Below are positions 1 through 5,547 of a stretch of DNA of 6,359 nucleotides, one piece after another. The notes beneath the pieces were generated by a model. That model worked only from the letters and a program-made list of their open reading frames with translations. It had not been told where the DNA came from and ran no database searches. The translations under genes were made by a program, and so were the position numbers. The stretch spans positions 1 to 6,359 of the forward strand of contig CAYSAG010000299.1 of NCBI GenBank assembly GCA_964428935.1, written 5' to 3'. Positions within the stretch are counted from its first letter, which is position 1; each line of letters begins with the position of its first letter. Source of the DNA: JAADHY01 sp964428935. Its GTDB lineage: Bacteria; Planctomycetota; Planctomycetia; Planctomycetales; Planctomycetaceae.

Positions 1-605
1 ATGGCGCTAACCGCTCGCAGGTTGGCCAGCCACGCCCGGTCCACCGCTCGGTCAACAACAATCGGCAGTTCTTTGGCAATGCGAATTCCCAGCTTGCCGA
101 CCAGCTCGCGGAAATCTTTCATGGACATGACGTGCCGGTTCGGCGACTCGTACCACTCGTACGGCAGCTCCCGTGTTACCGGTGCGCGTCCCCCAAACAT
201 CAACTGACAACGCACTCGCCAGTGAGCGAAGTTCGGCACGACCACCAAAGCCCGCCTGGCGACTCGCATCATGCTGACCAGCACGTCGCGCGGCCGTTTC
301 ACCTCTTGCAAGGTTTGGCTGAGCACGGCGACGTCGAAGGAGTCGTCGGAGATTTCTTTCAGCCCTTCGTCCAAGTCGGCTTGCACCACGGGAACGCCTC
401 GCGCGACGGCCGCCAAGATTTCGTTCACGTCCAATTCGATTCCCAGAATCGTTTGGCACCCGTGCTGGTCGCGCAATTTCTGCAACAGGCGTCCGTCGCC
501 GCAGCCGAGGTCAATCACGCGGCTGCCGGGCGGAATTTCCTTCAGCAGAATTTCGTCGGTCAGGTCGGTGACCGAGTCGGGAATTTCAAAGCGTGCCCGA
601 GCCAT
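1..605 (-). CDS. metW: MetW, methionine biosynthesis methyltransferase-fold protein (3' end cut by window)
   Basis: MetW is a small protein with a SAM-methyltransferase fold that partners MetX. In several bacteria the pair is needed for homoserine acylation and the transsulfuration or direct-sulfhydrylation route to methionine; it acts in the cytoplasm. I read 201 residues from ATG 605-603 with no stop before the window edge. Family members are slightly over 200 residues, so only a few residues are missing. Visible motifs are the glycine-rich SAM loop VIDLGCGDG (30-38), the acidic IELD at the end of strand 2 (57-60), ADLDEGL (77-83), QTLQ (97-100) and the MetW-typical PYEWYESPN block (148-156) followed by a KDF segment. 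The start lies 2 bases after the metX stop, so the two are probably co-transcribed and translationally coupled. A GGGAGGG stretch inside the metX 3' end serves as ribosome site. Identification is firm from motifs plus neighbour. Whether it binds SAM or acts as a methyltransferase is not shown by the sequence. Confidence 0.93.
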   Translation of the reverse strand, partial: MARARFEIPDSVTDLTDEILLKEIPPGSRVIDLGCGDGRLLQKLRDQHGCQTILGIELDVNEILAAVARGVPVVQADLDEGLKEISDDSFDVAVLSQTLQEVKRPRDVLVSMMRVARRALVVVPNFAHWRVRCQLMFGGRAPVTRELPYEWYESPNRHVMSMKDFRELVGKLGIRIAKELPIVVDRAVDRAWLANLRAVSA

Positions 606-607
606 TG

Positions 608-1879
608 TCAGTCGGCCCTCCCGCGAGCCATCAGCCGCGTCTGCTCCAGAAACGGTCGGACCAGCGCTTGGAGCTGCGGCATTTGTTCCTTGATGAGAAA
701 CGAGTCGTGCCCGTACGGACTTTCGAACTCGACGAACGTCACGTCGCGGCCGCAACGCACCAACGCTCGCACGAGCTCTTTGCTTTGTGCGGTCGGAAAC
801 AGCCAGTCGCTGGTGTAGGAGACAATGAGGTAGCGGGCCGAGGTGCGGCCCAGGGCGTGTTCCAGCGAGCCGTAAGCCTCACTCAGGTCGAAGTAATCCA
901 TCGCCCGTGTCAGGTACAAGTAGCTGTTGGCGTCGAACCGCTCGACGAACCGCGTGCCCTGGTACTGCAAGTAGCTCTCGACCTGAAACTCCGCCTCTCG
1001 CTTCAACACGTAGGCCAGGGTGTCGCTGTACTGCAACCGCCGACCGAATTTCTTCTCAATCGAGTCCTCGGACAGGTACGTAATGTGAGCAATCATTCGA
1101 GCCAGCGCCAGGCCTCGTCGCGGCCCCGGCTCCTTGCCGTAGTAACGACCTTCTTCGAAGTGTGGGTCGTCTTGAATGGCCCAGCGACCGACCGCGTTGA
1201 AGGCAATGCCTTGAGCGGACAAGCGAGCGGCCGAGGCCAAGACAATGGCCGACCTCAACTGGTCGGGGAACCGAGCCGCCCACTCCAAGACCTGCATTCC
1301 CCCCAAACTGCCGCCAATGACCGCCAGCAGCTTTTCGATTCCCAAGTGCCGGACCAGGGCGGAGTGGACTTCCACCAGGTCGCCGACCGTAATGAAAGGA
1401 AACGTGAGACAGTACGGCTGGCCCGTTTCGGGGTCGATGCTGCTGGGTCCGGTCGTCCCCTGGCACCCGCCCAGCACGTTGGCGCAAATGACGAAGTACT
1501 GCTCCGTGTCGAGCCCCTTGCCTGGGCCGACGAAAATGTCCCACCAGCCCGGCTTCCCGTCCGGACAGGTGTGCCAGCCGGCCGGGTAGACGAGTTGCGT
1601 TTTTTCGCCGCGAGCGGCCTGACAAGTGAAGCAATCCTCTCGGGTGTGCCAGCCCGCAGCGTGAGCGTCGCCGGTCAGAGCGTGGCAAATGAAAATGGCG
1701 TTGTCTTTTTCGGGAGAAAGCTTTCCGTAGGTCTCGTACGCAACCGTAATCGGACCGAATTCCCGGCCGCACTCCATGCGCAGTCGGTTCGGCGGCTCGA
1801 ACAGCGTCGCGTACCGACGCTGCACAAAACCCACCGAACTCGCGTCCGCCGCCTTCTTGTCAGCCAGTTCGCTGGTCAT
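608..1879 (-). CDS. metX: MetX, homoserine O-acyltransferase (probably acetyltransferase)
   Basis: MetX acylates L-homoserine with acetyl-CoA (succinyl-CoA in some members), committing it to methionine. It is a cytoplasmic alpha/beta hydrolase-fold enzyme, usually dimeric. The protein has 423 residues, somewhat longer than the usual 350-390. Seen: HALTGDAHAAG (66-76), KPGWWD (109-114), NVLGGCQGTTGPSS (134-147), nucleophile elbow GGSLGGMQ with Ser191, Asp358 in SDWLFP and His391 in YGHDSF, so the Ser-Asp-His triad is complete. Residues 76-100 are an insertion with the Cys pair CFTC (83-86), in a place where the family normally runs straight from AGYHS-type sequence to KPGWWD. ATG 1879 is the only sensible start: an in-frame TGA lies 11 codons upstream with no alternative start between, although no clear Shine-Dalgarno precedes it. 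metW follows 2 bases after the TGA. Acyl donor specificity (acetyl or succinyl) cannot be settled by eye. Confidence 0.96.
   Translation of the reverse strand: MTSELADKKAADASSVGFVQRRYATLFEPPNRLRMECGREFGPITVAYETYGKLSPEKDNAIFICHALTGDAHAAGWHTREDCFTCQAARGEKTQLVYPAGWHTCPDGKPGWWDIFVGPGKGLDTEQYFVICANVLGGCQGTTGPSSIDPETGQPYCLTFPFITVGDLVEVHSALVRHLGIEKLLAVIGGSLGGMQVLEWAARFPDQLRSAIVLASAARLSAQGIAFNAVGRWAIQDDPHFEEGRYYGKEPGPRRGLALARMIAHITYLSEDSIEKKFGRRLQYSDTLAYVLKREAEFQVESYLQYQGTRFVERFDANSYLYLTRAMDYFDLSEAYGSLEHALGRTSARYLIVSYTSDWLFPTAQSKELVRALVRCGRDVTFVEFESPYGHDSFLIKEQMPQLQALVRPFLEQTRLMARGRAD
616..622 (-). promoter_or_regulatory. Ribosome binding site of metW
   Basis: Read on the minus strand this is GGGAGGG, 10 bases before the metW ATG and inside the last codons of metX. 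It is a strong Shine-Dalgarno match and supports ATG 605 as the metW start. Confidence 0.6.
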
Positions 1880-2010
1880 TCGAGAAACCGCCGCTGCAAG
1901 GGCTCGAGCTGGTCACCCAACAAGCACTTCCTCCCCGCTTACGGACACAGACGGTTCCTCCGTCCCACTCGTCCAACCCCACCGACGCCTCCGCACGCCC
2001 CAACGGCCTC

Positions 2011-2038
2011 ACTTTAGCAACTTACCACGAAAACCCAA
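2011..2038 (-). promoter_or_regulatory. Possible sigma70-type promoter for metX-metW
   Basis: On the minus strand a TTGGGT-like -35 (2033-2038) and a TAAAGT -10 (2011-2016) are separated by 16 bases in a locally AT-rich stretch. The matches are only moderate (3/6 and 4/6). It would give a leader of roughly 125 nt before metX. Confidence 0.22.
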
Positions 2039-2238
2039 CCAAAACTTGCGCGTCCCAGACTCCGGACGCACCGCGCCGCGCGGAGCGGTGCCGCACAGCA
2101 CGGCCGGCCCTGTGCAAGCACCCGACCAGTCAGAACGCGTGGCTCGCGTTTCCACCGGGAACGGCCCGCGGGCGAGCGAGTCAAAACGGTTTTCGCGGCC
2201 GGACCGCTCCGTTTCCTCAACTGCGCCACCGAAAAAAC

Positions 2239-2267
2239 TTGCGACCTTTCGCCGCGTGGTCTATTGT
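2239..2267 (+). promoter_or_regulatory. Probable sigma70-type promoter for the STAS gene
   Basis: TTGCGA (2239-2244) and TATTGT (2262-2267) are separated by exactly 17 bases; each matches consensus at 4 of 6. A run of six A's just upstream could act as an UP-like element. Transcription would start near 2274, leaving a leader of about 48 nt to the ATG at 2322. Confidence 0.4.
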
Positions 2268-2321
2268 GCCGTGTGTGGGCCGCCAAGAGGTTTTGCCGAA
2301 AATGCCAGTTGCGTGGGGCCA

Positions 2322-2693
2322 ATGGTCAGGCACAACAAAGTCTTCAAGTGCGAGCTGGACGGGTCGGACGTGGCGGTGGTCATTCCGCAAGGCGACCTAC
2401 TTTCGTTTCGTTACCAGGAAGTGCACATGGAGTCCAACCTGGTTCTTCAGTTCCTGGACCGCACCCGTGTGCGGGGCTTGGTGGTGGACTTGAGTCAGGT
2501 ACCACTGCTCGGTTCGGTCATGGTCGGCTCGCTGCTGAAGTTCGCTCGGCACGTGACCAACCGCAACGGCAAGGCGGCCTTCTGCTGCGCCGGGCCGGAA
2601 ATGCAGAAAGTGCTTGACACCATGAACTTGCCTTCGGTGTGGCCGGTCTTCGCGACGCGGGAGGAGGCGGTGAAGGCCGTCCGCGGGAGTTGA
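2322..2693 (+). CDS. Small stand-alone STAS-domain protein (anti-sigma factor antagonist-like)
   Basis: The product is 123 residues and is essentially one STAS domain, the fold of SpoIIAA/RsbV-type anti-anti-sigma factors, which bind Ser kinases or anti-sigma factors in partner-switching signalling in the cytoplasm. Visible are a first strand (VAVVIPQGDL, 17-26), a helical stretch (about 31-47), the core strand GLVVDLSQVPLLGS (52-65), a following helix (66-79), a further strand AAFCCAG (85-91) and the C-terminal MNLPSVWPVF segment with a final helix. The usual DSSG phosphorylation loop reads LGSVMVG (63-69): one Ser (S65) is kept, but the next position is Val. ATG 2322 was chosen because the domain begins at once after it and the upstream in-frame sequence shows no protein character; only a weak GGGG stretch lies before it. 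It is monocistronic and no kinase or sigma gene is adjacent, so its partner is unknown. It resembles lone STAS proteins of planctomycetes as I remember them (inference). Confidence 0.82.
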   Translation: MVRHNKVFKCELDGSDVAVVIPQGDLLSFRYQEVHMESNLVLQFLDRTRVRGLVVDLSQVPLLGSVMVGSLLKFARHVTNRNGKAAFCCAGPEMQKVLDTMNLPSVWPVFATREEAVKAVRGS

Positions 2694-2875
2694 GCGACGC
2701 CGGTCGGTCAGTCCGCTTTCGCCATTCTTGCCCAGTCGCCACTGCTCGGCAAATCCACGTAGCTTCTCTCGCCTGCCCGTTTCTCGCTGCAAGCCGCCGA
2801 CAAGACGCTGGCTGGCGTGCCCGGCCCGCCCGAGCGTGTGAGCGCACGTTGCCCAGTCTTTGCAGACTGCGTAGC
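2694..2875. other. Convergent intergenic region, STAS gene and GTPase ends
   Basis: There are 182 bases between two converging stop codons. The only notable structure is a hairpin next to the GTPase stop, listed separately. No T-rich tract marks an intrinsic terminator for either gene, and no small gene was recognised. Confidence 0.5.
2854..2869 (-). terminator. Hairpin just after the GTPase gene, possible transcript end
   Basis: CAGTCT and AGACTG form a perfect 6-bp stem around a 4-base loop, six bases beyond the TAA of the GTPase gene. There is no following U-run, so it is not a classical intrinsic terminator. It may only protect the 3' end, or be chance. Confidence 0.25.
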
Positions 2876-4192
2876 TTACCCGTCCAGCAAACCGCTCGTT
2901 TCCGCGACGGACGGCTCCGGCCCGCGCAGGCACTCCCGCAGAGCCGCTCGGTAAGACCGGCGGTCGCCGCGCTCGGTCGCCGCCAGAGCGGCTCGTAGCA
3001 ATTGGACTTGGCGAGCACAAACCGGCACGGCCGTGCCCGAAGGCGGAACCGTTGGCACCACTCGAGCGACCACGGCTCGGACCAGCTCGCTCAGTCCCTC
3101 GCCCGTCCGGGACGACACCCGCACTGCTCCCTCTGGCAGCCGCGGCCACCGCGAGGGCAGGTCGGCTTTGTGGGCCACGACGACCGAGTCCGGCCACGTT
3201 TCCAGCAACCGCCGGTCTTCGTCGGTCGGAGGTTGCGACACGTCGACCAGCAGCAGGCGGCAGTCGGCTTGTTGGAGCAGTTGTCTGGCCCGCTCCACCC
3301 CGGCCCGCTCCAGAGCTTCGTCGGTCTGGCGAACGCCCGCGGTGTCGCACAGACGCACCGGCCACCCGTCGAAGGCCGTGTCGGCCGAGACCACGTCGCG
3401 CGTGGTACCTGGCTGGTCGCAGACAATGGCCCGGGTGTAGCCCAACAACGCGTTAATCAGGCTCGACTTACCCACGTTCGGCCGTCCGGCCAGCACCACC
3501 CTCCACGGCTCCGTCAGGTGCAGACCGAAGTCCGACCAACGGAGCAGTTCCCGGAGCCGTCGCTGAGCTTCCTCCCGCTCGGCCGCCGGCCACTCGGCAA
3601 CCTCGCTTTCTCGGAACGCACGGTCCGTTCGCTTCGTTGGGTCCAGACGCCCCCACTGGGTGTGGCCGGAGCCGCCGGCGTCCGGTCGACCGCCGAGCGG
3701 CTCGGCCAACTCGAGCAGCTCCAGCAGTGTCTGGCGGAGCTGGCCCGAGGCCTGCTCCAGCAACACGCCGGCCGTGCGCAGCGTGCTGGCGCGACTGAGC
3801 GCCTGCCAGCACTCGGCGGTCAGCCAGTCCGTGTGCTCGGCCAGCATTTGCTGCCACGGCACCACTCGGACCCCGCGGGACTGTAAGTCGGCCAGCACCT
3901 GCCGCACGGACGCCTCGCCGCCGTGGCAGAAAATTTCGGTCTCGAGCGGCCCGGTGCGGCAAACGAGCACTTCCTCGCCCGGTTCGTCGCCCCACCGTCC
4001 GAAACAAATTTGGTTCAGGGTCAGCTGAGCCACTGGGCGGCCGCTCGCCGCGCGGAACAAAGCGGGAGGCTGGTCCAGCAGCTCCGGCGAGCCGACCAGG
4101 CGCACGGCGGCAATGGCTCCCCGGCCACGAGGCGTCAACACAGCGGCCGTCGGTTGGCGTCGTTCCGCGCTGCTGTCGCTGAAGCCGCTCAT
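2876..4192 (-). CDS. Divergent MnmE/TrmE-family tRNA-modification GTPase
   Basis: MnmE is a dimeric, potassium-activated GTPase that with MnmG modifies the wobble uridine (carboxymethylaminomethyl-U34) of certain tRNAs. This 438-residue protein has the family layout: an N-terminal TrmE-like domain (opening AVLTPRGRGAIAAVRLVG, 17-34; ETEIFCHGG, 84-92), a helical region, and a Ras-like G domain inserted at about 230-375. G-domain motifs are G1 GRPNVGKSS (236-244) with the Asn typical of K+-dependent GTPases, G2 GTTRD (262-266), G3 DTAG (283-286), Glu295 at the position of the E. coli catalytic Glu282, G4 HKAD (341-344) instead of NKxD, and G5 SSRTG (360-364). Two family hallmarks are missing: the SYTGED-type block before CHGG, and the C-terminal Cys motif (FCIGK-like); the protein ends ETSGLLDG. 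Its ATG overlaps the coaX TGA (ATGA). It could be the genome's only MnmE or a paralogue with another job, so I withhold the symbol. Confidence 0.85.
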   Translation of the reverse strand: MSGFSDSSAERRQPTAAVLTPRGRGAIAAVRLVGSPELLDQPPALFRAASGRPVAQLTLNQICFGRWGDEPGEEVLVCRTGPLETEIFCHGGEASVRQVLADLQSRGVRVVPWQQMLAEHTDWLTAECWQALSRASTLRTAGVLLEQASGQLRQTLLELLELAEPLGGRPDAGGSGHTQWGRLDPTKRTDRAFRESEVAEWPAAEREEAQRRLRELLRWSDFGLHLTEPWRVVLAGRPNVGKSSLINALLGYTRAIVCDQPGTTRDVVSADTAFDGWPVRLCDTAGVRQTDEALERAGVERARQLLQQADCRLLLVDVSQPPTDEDRRLLETWPDSVVVAHKADLPSRWPRLPEGAVRVSSRTGEGLSELVRAVVARVVPTVPPSGTAVPVCARQVQLLRAALAATERGDRRSYRAALRECLRGPEPSVAETSGLLDG

Positions 4193-5064
4193 GGCTTGCC
4201 GTCCGCCGCTCCCACCGCGCCGCTGTCTGGACCGTCGTCCGGCTGGCCGCTCTGCGTTCGCAACACGACCAGCACCAGTCCTTGCAACGACAGACTCAGC
4301 TCCAGCCGCGTCTGCGGCAGTTCGCGGTGGAGCACCGCCGAGCCGCCTCCGGTCAAGACCACCAACGGCGGCCGCTGCCCCTCAGCTTCCGCCAGCCGAC
4401 GCATTCGGTCTACGAGCTCCTTCACCGCGCCCAACTGTCCCCAGTACAGACCGCTACGAATGGCTGCCGTCGTGTTCCGCCCGACCACCGGCACCGGCCC
4501 GTGACGCAGCTCGTCCAGTTCGACCAAGGGAAGCAAGGCTGTGTAGTCGTGCAGCGAGCGGGCGGCCAGACGCAGACCCGGCAAAATGGCTCCCCCGGCA
4601 AACGCTCCGTCCGCCCGCACGTAGTCGACCGTGGTGGCCGTTCCCGAGTCGACCACCACGGCCGGCTGGTCGGGTGCCCGGAGCTCGTTGACGGCGACGG
4701 CGTTCAACACCCGGTCGACGCCTACGCGCCGCGGCTGGTCCACGTCGACGCGAATGGGAAAACGAGCCACGTCCCGCAACACGCACGGCTGCGGCTGCAG
4801 CGTCGAGGGCCACTCCGCCAACAGCCGCTCCACACCGGCCGGGTTGGCTCCCGCGACAGTCGAAACGACCGCGTGTGAGCGGGTCCAACGCTCCAAAGTC
4901 GACCACGGAACCGGCTGGCTCAGCGGAACCGCCAGCGTCTCCAGCGGCTCGGGCAACACCCGCTCGCCGCGCAGCCACCGGCTCGCGTCAAACAGCCCAA
5001 ACTTGAACCGACTGTTGCCGACGTCAACGGCCAGCACGTGGTGTGGAACCGGCTGCGAAGACAT
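4189..5064 (-). CDS. coaX: Type III pantothenate kinase (CoaX)
   Basis: CoaX phosphorylates pantothenate with ATP, the first step of coenzyme A synthesis, in the cytoplasm. It belongs to the acetate/sugar kinase/Hsp70 fold, needs a monovalent cation and is not feedback-inhibited by CoA. The product is 291 residues, somewhat longer than the usual 250-260. Motifs in order: the phosphate loop VDVGNSRFKFG (13-23), GVDR (115-118) whose Asp117 corresponds to the catalytic base of the family, VDSGTATTVD (138-147), GGAILPGL (157-164), NTTAAIRSGLYWG (197-209), and LTGGG (237-241) near the C-terminus. The last 20 or so residues are a Gly/Asp/Ser/Pro-rich tail without family signature. ATG 5064 puts the first motif about 13 residues in, as expected; the frame stays open far upstream, but that part is antisense to the esterase. 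Its stop overlaps the start of the GTPase gene by 4 bases, so the two are likely coupled. Identification is strong. Confidence 0.93.
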   Translation of the reverse strand: MSSQPVPHHVLAVDVGNSRFKFGLFDASRWLRGERVLPEPLETLAVPLSQPVPWSTLERWTRSHAVVSTVAGANPAGVERLLAEWPSTLQPQPCVLRDVARFPIRVDVDQPRRVGVDRVLNAVAVNELRAPDQPAVVVDSGTATTVDYVRADGAFAGGAILPGLRLAARSLHDYTALLPLVELDELRHGPVPVVGRNTTAAIRSGLYWGQLGAVKELVDRMRRLAEAEGQRPPLVVLTGGGSAVLHRELPQTRLELSLSLQGLVLVVLRTQSGQPDDGPDSGAVGAADGKP

Positions 5065-5165
5065 TGACTCCACCGCAACCCGACAACGTGTTCCAACTTG
5101 CTCCTTCGTTGCTCTCGCGCCGACGGGCCGCGTTGCCGTCAAGCCGCCGACGCGCACGGTCGGCA

Positions 5166-5195
5166 ATCTTAGCGAGCCGACCTTGCTGTGGCCAA
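5166..5195 (-). promoter_or_regulatory. Possible promoter for coaX and the GTPase gene
   Basis: Read on the minus strand, TTGGCC (5190-5195) and TAAGAT (5166-5171) are 18 bases apart, each matching sigma70 consensus at 4 of 6. It would give a leader of about 95 nt to the coaX ATG. This is a weak prediction. Confidence 0.25.
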
Positions 5196-5303
5196 CGCCG
5201 CCTCGCTGTACCGAACGAACGTGCCGGGCGTGGTCGCTCGAGGTCCCGCACCGGTCCGGCGGGCGACCGGCGTCGCGAAGGACCGCACCGACCAACGCGC
5301 ACC

Positions 5304-5390
5304 CGGCCAGTTTGGCGCCGTCGGCGACGGGTGGTACAGTCTTTGTTCGAGCGGCGCTCGTTTTCGGCCAGTGTTCGCCGTCGGCGACGG
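5304..5390 (+). repeat. Imperfect direct repeat pair carrying identical dyads
   Basis: Copies lie at 5304-5330 and 5365-5390. Each starts CGGCCAGT and ends with the identical 15 bases CGCCGTCGGCGACGG; the copies differ in the few bases between, including a 1-base length change. The perfect dyad CCGTCG-G-CGACGG occupies 5318-5330 and 5378-5390. A third dyad of the same architecture but different sequence, CGAGCG-G-CGCTCG, occupies 5348-5360, exactly midway. The spacing suggests binding sites for a dimeric regulator of the downstream esterase gene. Confidence 0.5.
5312..5340 (+). promoter_or_regulatory. Candidate promoter with extended -10, upstream of the esterase
   Basis: TTGGCG (5312-5317) and TACAGT (5335-5340) are separated by exactly 17 bases, with TG one base before the -10 (TGG-TACAGT), an extended -10 arrangement. 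The first dyad (5318-5330) fills most of the spacer, the position of a classical repressor site. Transcription would begin near 5347 and leave a long leader of about 200 nt. Confidence 0.4.
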
Positions 5391-5533
5391 TTCGCCGCCA
5401 GAACGCGCGGAGGTGACGTACGAAGGGCCGTCCGCGCCGGCCGCGTCCGTCTCGACGGCACTCCGGGCACGCCGCCGAACCCGCTCCCGCCCCGAGAAGC
5501 TTCGTTCGTCCTACCGACACCGAAACTCCCACT

Positions 5534-5538
5534 GGAGA
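5534..5538 (+). promoter_or_regulatory. Ribosome binding site of the esterase gene
   Basis: GGAGA lies 9 bases before ATG 5548 and supports that start over the ATG at 5563, whose own AAGGAG-like stretch is too close to it. Confidence 0.6.
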
Positions 5539-5547
5539 AACGCACTC

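Larger units (their letters stand above)
1880..2321. other. Divergent intergenic region between metX and the STAS gene
   Basis: There are 442 bases without a convincing gene between the metX start (minus) and the STAS start (plus). The stretch 2011-2050 is AT-richer than its surroundings and holds the best metX promoter candidate. A second A-tract (2232-2237) sits just upstream of the best STAS promoter. A 5-bp hairpin (GACGG/CCGTC, 1950-1964) would fall in the metX leader. Other inverted repeats are a 7-bp stem at 2068-2074/2085-2091 and a 10-base palindrome at 2164-2173, both of a kind expected by chance in GC-rich DNA. Open frames crossing it on either strand have no recognisable protein features. 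Confidence 0.6.
5065..5547. other. Divergent intergenic region between coaX and the esterase
   Basis: These 483 bases hold candidate promoters for both sides and an ordered group of dyads (listed separately). Another inverted repeat, CCGGTC/GACCGG with an 8-base loop, lies at 5251-5270. The esterase frame happens to stay open back to 5173, and an Arg-rich frame crosses on the minus strand, but neither shows protein character. I take the region as regulatory or leader sequence. Confidence 0.6.

Noticed and set aside
2009..2061. GCTAAAG-like string resembling the 3' part of a SAM-II riboswitch upstream of metX
   Set aside because: I could not find the required P1 stem or the matching loop sequences, and the short string alone is weak evidence.
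2068..2091. 7-bp inverted repeat GCACCGC/GCGGTGC
   Set aside because: 10-base loop and GC-only setting; stems of this size are expected by chance and it has no clear relation to a promoter.
1776..2321. N-terminal extension of the STAS frame
   Set aside because: It overlaps the start of metX on the other strand and has a disordered Pro/Arg/Ser composition; the STAS domain begins at 2322.
2014..2322. 102-residue minus-strand frame in the metX/STAS gap
   Set aside because: It has an Arg-rich composition, no motif and no ribosome site, and it covers the predicted promoters; a typical open frame in GC-rich DNA.
5348..5364. CGAGCG-G-CGCTCG followed by TTTT as an intrinsic terminator
   Set aside because: The central loop is too tight as a 6-bp stem and the T-run is only four bases; the spacing with the neighbouring dyads fits a protein-binding site better.
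5024..5545. 173-residue Arg-rich minus-strand frame upstream of coaX
   Set aside because: Long Arg runs and no domain character; it overlaps the coaX start in another frame and spans the dyad array.
5173..5547. Esterase frame open upstream, with AVGDG encoded at both outer dyads and a possible GTG start at 5413
   Set aside because: The Shine-Dalgarno and signal peptide place the start at 5548; the repeated AVGDG simply follows from the DNA repeat.
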